Positions 56,001 to 64,000 of a stretch of 64,000 bases of DNA are shown one piece after another. The DNA comes from Eukaryota sp. TZLM1-RC (lineage: Eukaryota > Metamonada: BaSk clade): positions 1 to 64,000 of the forward strand of contig JAUPSS010000009.1 in the NCBI GenBank assembly GCA_040285825.1. The letters run 5' to 3'. The first letter of the stretch is position 1. Every line of letters begins with the position of its first letter. The notes below the pieces were generated by a model. The model had not been told where the DNA came from and ran no database searches. It worked only from the letters and a program-made list of their open reading frames with translations. The position numbers were made by a program, and so were the translations under genes.

Positions 56001-56692
56001 ACATTATCAGTTTCTCGCCAATGATAGCAACAGCATGACCACACCTGGGGGGAGGAGAAAGGGAGGAAGGGGTGAGTTCCGTCCATCGTTCGTGTACAGT
56101 ATCAAAGAGCCAGACATCAATGGTACATTCATTAGATGATTCACCGCCAATCAAGACAAGTTGGTCACCAATGGTAGAGAGAGAATGGCCTTCGCGAGGA
56201 GAGGGGGCAGGAGTGGAAACGAGGGACTTCCAGCGGAGGTTATTGAGGTCAAGGGTAGCTAAATCACCGAGCAGGGATGTACCCGAGTTACCACCGTGGA
56301 TGTAGAGGTGATTGTTACACATGGCAGTAGCATGGCGATAGCGTTTATCTGGAGCAACAGTACCAACATCACCTTTGGACCATCCACCAAAAGAGGATTT
56401 AGACTGAACATGTGAATGAAGACTTGATGAAGAGTTTCGGTGAACAGACGATAATGTAGGTGTGGAGTATGTAGAACTTGGAGAAACAGGACGACTGAAA
56501 TGAGTTTAATTCTATATAATACCTTCTGGATGTGGAGCGCATAGTTGAAGATAAACGAGATGTGAGATGTGGAGAGACAGGTCTGGTACTAGAGGGAGAA
56601 GTAGGCCGGGATCTGGGCAAAGAACGGAGTTGTTTTTCTCTACTGACCCTTGCTTTAGATCCATGGGCCGAAGGAGGTAAAATAACGACCAT
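53080..56692 (-). CDS. kelch / coiled-coil / WD40 protein, one 28-nt intron
   Basis: Exons 56692-56523 and 56494-53080 give 1194 residues. The intron (56495-56522) has GT-AG ends and CTCATTTCAG, and joins MRSTSR to SRPVSPSS. A Ser/Arg/Pro-rich basic N-terminus (1-85) is followed by about six kelch repeats (85-410; HGGNSGT, FGGADR, FGGYGLTG, HGGRGGTG). A Val/Glu-rich coiled coil (about 440-590), an acidic linker, then WD40 repeats follow (about 760-1190; IRVWDFGSL, IKVFSLQ, VALWDVRAG, VCAWDIRG). The C-terminal propeller resembles that of Nup43-like or generic WD proteins. Two propellers joined by a coiled coil suggest a scaffold, possibly cytoskeletal; no closer family is recognised. Intact. 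Confidence 0.85.
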
Positions 56693-56784
56693 TTTGTATT
56701 GAAGACTGACCAAAGATGGGTATTGGAGGATTCAAAAACCGGGTGTTTAATCAAGAAATGCAAATTCATTTTTGGTTTTCGTTT
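56693..56784. other. 5' flank of kelch/WD40 gene
   Basis: Only about 90 bp separates the ATG from a retrotransposon truncated at both ends, so the promoter must be short or lie within the element. Confidence 0.4.
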
Positions 56785-58215
56785 GAATAAAAAAATCATT
56801 ACATACATCAGTGGATCTCACATCTGTAATAATGGTAGTACCTTCAAGACCTTCAAGCATTAAAACACCTCTATTTCGACCAAACGAATTCAAAGTATCT
56901 TCATCAACCAAACGGGAAAGTAATGGTTCTAAATAGGAAACAATTCTATGTTATTTTGACATACAATAGAGTTGATCTCTGACCGCATTATGAACTTTTG
57001 ATCGGAAAGTAATAAAATGTTTACAATTGAATAAATGATTTGGAGAAATTGTTGATCCACATTTACAAATCAAATTATGGGGCACGTTATCAGGCCAAAT
57101 AAAACAACGAAGGCGCATTGTACAAGAAAATTCGGTATCATTTAAAAGAAGACCATAAATTTGAGGAATCTGAGGAATTAGACACGAAGAGGAACTGTTT
57201 TTGGCATCTAACAAAAAATTTGCGAAAGCGGGATTATCTTTTTTGGCCGAGCCAAGACGAACATTAAAATCCAAGCCTTCAAAAATTAATGTTAACTTTT
57301 GTTGCAATTTTTTAACACAATACCTCAAATTAACTAGTGTTCTATATGGTATTTCCTGTACGTTGTCGGGAAAACATTTACTGCAAATGTCAGAGGGCAA
57401 AAAATCAAGAGCATTTTGTAAGTCTCTGAGAAAATTATTGCTTGTAAAATTCAATAAATTAATATCATTGGAAAAACGGTTGCAAAATTCAAAAACAAAA
57501 TTTTTCCCTCCACCAAGATAGGCAGCCTGACAGAGAATAGACGATTTAGTGAAATTAATTCCACCAAAATTAGATGATGAAAATACATGACTTCGAATTA
57601 GTTCGGGATTGACATCAATCAAAGATGCAAAAAATTTTGTTCTCAACAAGTTAAATGAGCGGCAAAACTCACGTAAAATATCAGGAGATGTTGTTCTTAA
57701 AATGTGAGTAATTTTACCGGAGTAGCAAATTTTTAAGATAAAAATCTTAAAATGTTTCTCAATTTCAAATGACGAAATTGTATCAAGTTCAGAAACCAAT
57801 GTCATTAAAAGATTATTCAATTCTTCAGTAATTTTTGGAACATTTCCAAGCCAGCATCCTAGAAAACGAAAAGCATCTGAGGAATAGTTAAGAAAAGGAA
57901 TTTCAACACCATCAATGGTTAATCTATCTTTGACTTTTCCTATGAGGAGACACTTGTCGGCATTAAGCACAAGACCAATATTTCTGTAAAACAGTGACGC
58001 TTCAGAAGCAATTTCATTTAAAACATTGAATGGACCAATAATTGAGATATCATCCATGTATCCTACTATCTTCAACATCGGATAGCGATTACTAAAATGA
58101 ATCAAAGACTTGTGAATACCTGAACAAAAGAGTAATGGCCCAAGGGGATCACCTTGCTTAACTCCGGAAGACGAAAATAAAGTATAAGATTCATAAATTA
58201 GTTTTTGAAAAAAGA
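56785..58215 (-). mobile_element. RLE-type retrotransposon, truncated at both ends
   Basis: From about 58215: KLIYESYTLFSSSGVKQGDP (RT motif B), GYMDDISIIG (motif C), thumb, GKITHILRTTSPDIL and the zinc knuckle CKCGSTISPNHLFNC. An in-frame TAA at 56955 replaces a serine codon in SKSHKI. After it the catalytic RGD reads RGV, and the sequence breaks off at ATGATTTTTTTATTC, so the 3' end is missing as well. It is very similar to the 41045-42393 copy. Confidence 0.83.
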
Positions 58216-58499
58216 AGTTTTCGTTTGATGCACATAAATATAAAATCCTACTTCACCATAACGCTTCTTTCAGCAACACTATTCTTTTTACCCACACTTG
58301 CACGAAAACTATAATAAAAAATGAATCGATAATATTTGATTTTGGAACTATTAGTTATGTGCAGGGTTGTGTAAAATTGAATTGGCAACTAATTGATCAA
58401 CCAAAATTCGTACCAATCAATAATTGGCAATTTTCAGTTATAGTAAAAGTGTTGGAATTTCTGTTACCAAGCAAAAACAAACTTTATCAACTGTATTTA
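58216..58499. other. intergenic
   Basis: AT-rich spacer between two retrotransposon copies. Degenerate AATTGGCAA/ATTGATCAACC phrases recur here and at about 59960-60070, indicating a shared dispersed repeat. No gene seen. Confidence 0.45.
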
Positions 58500-59522
58500 T
58501 TGAATTTGCACACTTGATTAAATTAAATCATAACTAATGGGACGACTATCATTAAACCAAGATTTCCTCTACAAAATCTTGAATTGCTTGCTGTCTAGCT
58601 AAAGCTTCTCTAATTCGATTGAAAAACCGCAGTAATCTATTAATAATGGCAAATTGAATCCGTGAACGCCATAAAAAAATATCAAATCTTTTCATTGTTT
58701 TTTCTTTCACCATTTTTTGGAAGTCATCCAAAAAAGTTTCTGCTTCAACTGATAATCTTCCATTTATCGAAAATGGGAAAGCAATAAAAACCAGCTGTGT
58801 ATTTCTATCGACATTTGCATCTTCAATTTCTTTATCATATTTTCTATGTTTTTCTTTTGCTTTAAAATCCAGAGCAGCCACAGGATTAAGTTTTCTTCTG
58901 TGAACCAAAGTATCGTTTGCAACATTACATGAGACAAAGTCAACAATAGCTTCAGAATTATCAATCCAATCACAGTATACATCACCTCTATCATCAGAAC
59001 CAAAATTATTCAGAGAAAGTGTTTCCTTCAGCAGGGGCTCTTTGATACACGATATCCTTGCAGTTTGTGCCATATTGAAAACAGTGTCTCTAACAGCATC
59101 ATGTAATGAAGAACGATAAGTTATCAATTTAGAGCAATTTAGAGCAAGGCGCAAAGTGAGTTGAGGTGAATTCGAACAAATACATTTTTCTTTTGATAAT
59201 AATTGGTTAATGGGGATGTTCAAATATAATCTCATTTTTGTTACAAATGCTTCATTAGTGGCACACAATCCAAATCTTCGTGGTACAATGGTTACAAAAA
59301 GTGAAGAATCTGACGCCTTGTTTTCACAAACACCCTTTTCCAATAACAATGAGTGAAGATCTTGATATAAAACAGCCGAGCTGCAAATATTATTATAAAG
59401 ATCTTTTTCATACATTCCAGTCAATCTTTTCTGTAATGTTCGAAGAGTGTACTTCAAATTTAAAACATTTTTTTCTGGAATATTGCCATTGAATGATTGG
59501 GGAAAACATCGACCCCATTTTT
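58500..59522 (-). mobile_element. RLE-type retrotransposon of a second family, 5'-truncated
   Basis: Open from 59522 (DVEKWGRCFPQSFNGNIP) to a stop at about 58552. It carries MKYTLRTLQKRLTGMYEKD-like sequence, a degenerate zinc knuckle (CICSNSPQ...LNCSK), LHDAVRDTVFNMAQTARIS, RGDVYCDWIDNSEAIVD (G-D-x13-D), KEKHRKYDK and LWRSRIQFAIINRLL. It corresponds to the C-terminal third of the RT-RLE protein but is strongly diverged from the 24.5- and 41-kb families. The 3' end is near TTCAATAAAT. An inverted, nearly identical copy lies at 60725-61716. Confidence 0.8.
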
Positions 59523-60160
59523 CTACATCAATTCAAACAAACTTTATTGAAAACTATTTTTCTAGTTCAAATTCACTGAGACTGTTGGTTTGGTACGTCT
59601 TCGTTTGAGTCATTCCAATGAGTAGTACAAATCTCTCTGAAGGCCAGAAGATCCCATAGAGAGCTATTGTATTTGAGAAAACGAGAGACATTGGCATTGG
59701 TGTCAGAAAGCGAATGCCGATGCATTATACGGGATTCCTTTACGTGAAGGACTCTGCGCATCTATTTCAGTGAAAAAGAGTAGACATAGGTCCTTTCGAT
59801 GTGTTGGAAGAACCACAAGAGTGGAAGCAAATGCCAAGGTGGTTCAGAGATGAAAGAATTTTCTCTAATGCTACCAATATTATGTATCAAAAATAAGCAA
59901 TTATTGGGTGTGACAGTTTAATACTTTTATACAATCTCATACAAAACAATGTACGAAGACAAGTACAAAAAATTGCCAATAATTGGCAATTAATTGGTCG
60001 ACCAAAAAATCATGCCAATCAATAATTGCAATTAAATTTTTGGCAATAATTGAATTGGCAATTCAATTTTACACAGGCCTAGTTATGTGGTGAGTAATGG
60101 CACTTTTAGTTACAATTTAAATCACCTATAACAAAAATACCGTCACTAACATTATATATT
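59523..60160. other. intergenic with one small open frame
   Basis: A 62-codon minus-strand frame with an ATG at 59761 (MRRVLHVKESRIMHRHSL...) ends at 59573. Its composition looks protein-like, and an ACTGAAATAG just before the ATG could be an acceptor, so it may be the last exon of a small unassigned gene. The rest is AT-rich spacer sharing phrases with 58320-58450. Confidence 0.3.
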
Positions 60161-60724
60161 ATTATATTATATTATATTATATTATATTATATTATATTAT
60201 ATTATATTATATTATATTATATTATATTATATTATATTATATTATATTATATTATATTATATTATATTATATTATATTATATTATATTATATTATATTAT
60301 ATTATATTATATTATATTATATTATATTATATTATATTATATTATATTATATTATATTATATTATATTATATTATATTATATTATATTATATTATATTAT
60401 ATTATATTATATTATATTATATTATATTATATTATATTATATTATATTATATTATATTATATTATATTATATTATATTATATTATATTATATTATATTAT
60501 ATTATATTATATTATATTATATTATATTATATTATATTATATTATATTATATTATATTATATTATATTATATTATATTATATTATATTATATTATATTAT
60601 ATTATATTATATTATATTATATTATATTATATTATATTATATTATATTATATTATATTATATTATATTATATTATATTATATTATATTATATTATATTAT
60701 ATTATATTATATTATATTATATTA
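60161..60724. repeat. (ATTAT)n pentanucleotide array, ~113 units
   Basis: About 564 bp of uninterrupted ATTAT repeat with no G or C, ending directly at the 5' edge of the retrotransposon copy at 60725. Assembly length may be unreliable. Confidence 0.97.
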
Positions 60725-61716
60725 TGGCAATATTCCAGAAAAAATGTTTTAAATTTGAAGTACACTCTTCGAACATTACAGAAAAGATTGACTGGAATGT
60801 ATGAAAAAGATCTTTATAATAATATTTGCAGCTCGGCTGTTTTAAATCAAGATCTTCACTCATTGTTATTGGAAAAGGGTGTTTGTGAAAACAAGGTGTC
60901 AGATTCTTCACTTTTTGTAACCATTGTACCACGAAGATTTGGATTGTGTGCTACTAATGAAGCATTTGTAACAAAAATGAGATTATATTTGAACATCCCC
61001 ATTAACCAATTATTATCAAAGAAAAATGTATTTGTTCGAATTCACCTCAACTCACTTTGCGCCATGCTCTAAATTGCTCTAAATTGATAACTTATCGTTC
61101 TTCATTACATGATGCTGTTAGAGACACTGTTTTCAATATGGCACAAACTGCAAGGATATCGTGTATCAAAGAGCCCCTGCTGAAAGAAACACTTTCTCTG
61201 AATAATTTTGGTTCTGATGATAGAGGTGATGTATACTGTGATTGGATTGATAATTCTGAAGCTATTGTTGACTTTGTCTCATGTAATGTTGCAAACAATA
61301 CTTTGGTTCACAGAAGAAAACTTAATCCTGTGGCTGCTCTGGATTTTAAAGCAAAAGAAAAACATAGAAAATATGATAAAGAAATTGAAGATGCAAATAT
61401 CGATAGAAATACACAGCTGGTTTTTATTGCTTTTCCATTTTCGATAAATGGAAGATTATCAGTTGAGCAGAAACTTTTTTGGATGACTTCAAAAATGGTG
61501 AAAAGAAAAAAACAATGAAAAAGATTTGATATTTTTTATGGCGTTCACGGATTCAATTTGCCATTATTAATAGATTACCGCGGTTTTTCAATCGAATTAG
61601 AGAAGCTTTTAGCTAGACAGCAAGCAAATCAAGATTTTGTAGAGGAAATCTTGGTTTAATGATAGTCGTCCCATTAGTTATGATTTAATTTAATCAAGTG
61701 CAAATTCAATAAATTA
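60725..61716 (+). mobile_element. RLE-type retrotransposon, second family, inverted twin of 58500-59522
   Basis: Starts at GGCAATATTCC and reads the same protein as the 58500-59522 copy with a few substitutions. An A-run deletion near 61015-61020 shifts the frame just before the zinc knuckle, and several indels near 61470-61520 break the C-terminus. G-D-x13-D is kept (RGDVYCDWID...). It ends at TTCAATAAATTA and passes straight into a second ATTAT array, so it is enclosed by pentanucleotide repeat on both sides. Confidence 0.85.
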
Positions 61717-62039
61717 ATTATATTATATTATATTATATTATATTATATTATATTATATTATATTACATTATATTATATTATATTATATTATATTATATTA
61801 TATTATATTATATTATATTATATTATATTATATTATATTATATTATATTATATTATATTATATTATATTATATTATATTATATTATATTATATTATATTA
61901 TATTATATTATATTATATTATATTATATTATATTATATTATATTATATTATATTATATTATATTATATTATATTATATTATATTATATTATATTATATTA
62001 TATTATATTATATTATATTATATTATATTATATTATATT
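61717..62039. repeat. (ATTAT)n pentanucleotide array, ~64 units
   Basis: About 323 bp of the same repeat as 60161-60724 with a single visible variant (TTACATT near 61765). It begins at the 3' end of one retrotransposon copy and stops about a dozen bases before the next. Confidence 0.96.
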
Positions 62040-62051
62040 CTTTATATTTAT

Positions 62052-64000
62052 ATGGATTCTTTAAATTCTCTTCATCCACCTGAAGACTTCACCATAAATC
62101 ACATTGTCTCTGATAATGAACGTGATTTCTTCACTGCTAATCCTATCACTTGTGATGAAGTTAGTGTAGCTATTAAAGGACTTCCGTCTGGTCGTTCTGC
62201 TGGGCCTTCTGGACTTAGTTATGATCATTTGAAGTCCGCAGTCAACATATGTCCAGAAATCGTGGATGATTTAGTTTTCTTTTTTAATAGTGTCATCATG
62301 GGACGTTTTAAGTTACCACAGGCGTTAATGGCATCTCGTTTAGTTGCTTTAAATAAGCCTGGAGGTGGTGTCAGACCTATTGCTGTTGGTGAGTCCATAA
62401 CGAGATTATTAGCAATTATTTCGTTTAAAAGAGTTAAGTCATCCGCAATTAATTTTTTTCGTCCTTATCAGTTTGCTATCGGCATTCCTGATGGCACAAC
62501 ATGTGCTGCGTTGTGTACAGATTTACTTTTCAATCAAAAAGGCGAAAATTATTTATTGAACATTGATTTTAAAAATGCTTTCAACTCCGTTTTTCGCTCC
62601 AGTATTTTGCAAGAACTTGAACTACACTATCCTCCACTTTTGCCGTATTTTAAATTGATGTATGGATCACCCTCTAACTTAATTTTTCATTCTGAGAATA
62701 TTGTTTCGTCAAGAGGGGTCAAACAAGGGGATCCATTGGGTTTATTTTTCTTTTGCTTAGCACTGCAATCAGTTTTGGTAAAATTTAAATCGGATTTTCC
62801 TGACATTCATATATGTGCTTATGCAGATGATTTATCACTTATTGGCCCTTTGGCTCTTTTACAACACGGTTTACAACATTTTGTTTTTCTGGCCAAACAA
62901 ATAGGGTTAGACATTAAATTGCCCAAGTGTTTCATTTTTGGTAATCAGCATGCGGAGGTGGCATTTAATGAAACTTTTATCAAATACGTTGATTACGGGG
63001 AAGATGCTATTCGGTTTCTTGGATCTTATTTTGGAAATAGTGAAAAAGTTAAATCGATTTTGTCAGGTATTTTGGAAAAAATCGAAGAGCAACTTTTGGC
63101 TATTCAAGATCTACAAATTGACAAACATTTAGCGTTTTCGGTCCTCAATGTGTGTTTTGGATCAAAAATTAATCATCTTCTTCGTTCTTTATCTCCCACA
63201 ATTTCTCATGATTTTGCACGTCAATTCAATACTTTGAGAACAAATTTCTTAGGAAATTTAGTAGAAGTTTGTCCATCTAAAATTCCTTATCATGCATTCT
63301 TTAGTCCTAAATTTGGTGGAGTTGGTTTTCAAAAGCAGAGTATTTATGCAAAAGTGCTTTTATTGGTGGTATGAAAAATTTTCTTTTTGAATGGAAACTT
63401 CGTTTTGATCATATTCCTTTGAATGAATCACATCCTTTATTAATTTCTCTTGACAAAATGGTGCAAGAACTACCTGTTGATGTTTGGAATAGGAGTTTTC
63501 CTTCAAGTTTGCCTACTGTGCCTTCGAGATCTTTCACCAATCTTCATCTTGCTGTTGTGAAATTACAGAAGTCTGTTCTTATTGGTTTTGAAGACCTGGA
63601 TTTTTCTAAACGACTTAGTGTGACTAAGATTAATAATCCCGTCTTTGCTGCCTTTTTATCAGACATTCAGAACTGTACTAGTTTAATATCTCAGCAACCA
63701 AGGCCATTTGGTCTTCACTTAACAAATGAAGCTTGGAAACAAAACATGCGGTTGAGATTAGGGATGTATCCAAGTGGTCTTTTGGACAATTCTTATTGTA
63801 TTTGTAACAAAAACCTACTGCCAATTTTTCGTCATATTGTGAGCTGTAAGAAATTTCTCCAATATAGGTCAGTTCTTCATAATGCCGTTCGTGATGTGAC
63901 ATATGAGATGTTCAAGTGTTACAATTTTAGTTGCAAAGTAGAACCTTTGTTGAAGCATTATAGTGATGATAATCTTTTTAATTCACGTCGAGGTGATTTA
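62052..64000 (+). mobile_element. non-LTR retrotransposon, third family, with complete RT; cut by window end
   Basis: The first frame (62052-63374) has fingers GRSAGPSGLSYDHLK, RPIAVGESITRLL, motif A NIDFKNAFNSV, motif B SSRGVKQGDPLG and motif C AYADDLSLIG: a complete reverse transcriptase core. A one-base loss near 63342-63350 shifts the frame. The second frame then continues (SAFIGGMKNFLFEW) through a zinc knuckle region (CICNKNLLPIFRHIVSC), VLHNAVRDVTYEM and RRGDL to the window edge. It is the least truncated RT in the window and shows the N-terminal finger region missing from the other copies. The ATG at 62052 may not be the native start, because the pentanucleotide array lies immediately upstream. 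Confidence 0.85.

Noticed and set aside
60161-62039. ATTAT arrays as replication origin or matrix attachment region
   Set aside because: The AT-only composition fits but nothing else supports a function; simple-repeat expansion beside retrotransposons is sufficient.
1-64000. tRNA or rRNA genes
   Set aside because: No GGTTCGAANCC-type B box in a foldable context and no conserved rRNA stretch was noticed on either strand; a covariance scan would be needed to exclude them.

Overview
ORGANISM. The window is nuclear DNA of an AT-rich, intron-poor unicellular eukaryote. It carries a TAF1-type TFIID subunit with two bromodomains, a histone H3 variant, a Tctex-type dynein light chain, PHD-finger, kelch/WD40 and giant IPT/TIG membrane proteins. 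TAA, TAG and TGA all appear to be stops. Genes up to 10 kb have no intron, but four genes each need one tiny intron of 28, 28, 29 and 32 nt to restore a conserved reading frame. All four introns end in CTNATYTNAG, a fused branch point and acceptor. This layout recalls Giardia and Trichomonas introns, so a metamonad or related free-living protist is plausible. That is inference; the sequence does not fix the species. LAYOUT. 1-8662: satellite array of about 18 monomers of 455-469 bp, with a dimeric 917-bp higher-order repeat and one retroelement scrap inserted with a 12-bp target duplication. 9297-12056 (-): kinase-LRR protein whose start codon abuts a second such retroelement (12057-13440), internally triplicated and followed by a lone satellite monomer. 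14058-17993 (-): TAF1. 18478-24300 (-): a stretch dominated by decayed Fanzor/TnpB-like nuclease genes, around a coiled-coil gene and the dynein light chain gene. 24495-29524: non-LTR retrotransposons with a restriction-like endonuclease (RLE) plus further Fanzor-like fragments. 29541-39524 (+): 3327-residue IPT/TIG receptor-like protein. 40412-42393: more retrotransposon pieces. 42919-43337 (-): H3 variant, probably centromeric (cenH3). 44534-47128 (+): PHD protein. 47197-48608 (-): PIG-L half of a glucosamine-6-phosphate deaminase-type fusion. 48750-52510: transposon graveyard with the longest group B Fanzor-like copy. 53080-56692 (-): kelch/coiled-coil/WD40 protein. 56785-64000: retrotransposon copies and two large (ATTAT)n arrays. 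HOW IT FITS TOGETHER. The host genes serve unrelated housekeeping, chromatin and surface roles and form no operon or cluster. The theme of the window is mobile DNA. Besides three or more RLE-type retrotransposon families there are at least seven remnants of Fanzor-like (eukaryotic TnpB-related, RNA-guided nuclease family) genes in three sequence groups, here called A, B and C. I recognised them by RuvC-I (D-P/S-G-K), RuvC-II (DEFRTS or DEFYTS), zinc-finger cysteines and a C-terminal NERPEAFRR-type motif. All are broken by stops, frameshifts or truncation. Several end within tens of bases of a host start codon on the same strand. Two group B copies share a conserved, hairpin-bearing 3' tail that could be a relic guide-RNA scaffold.
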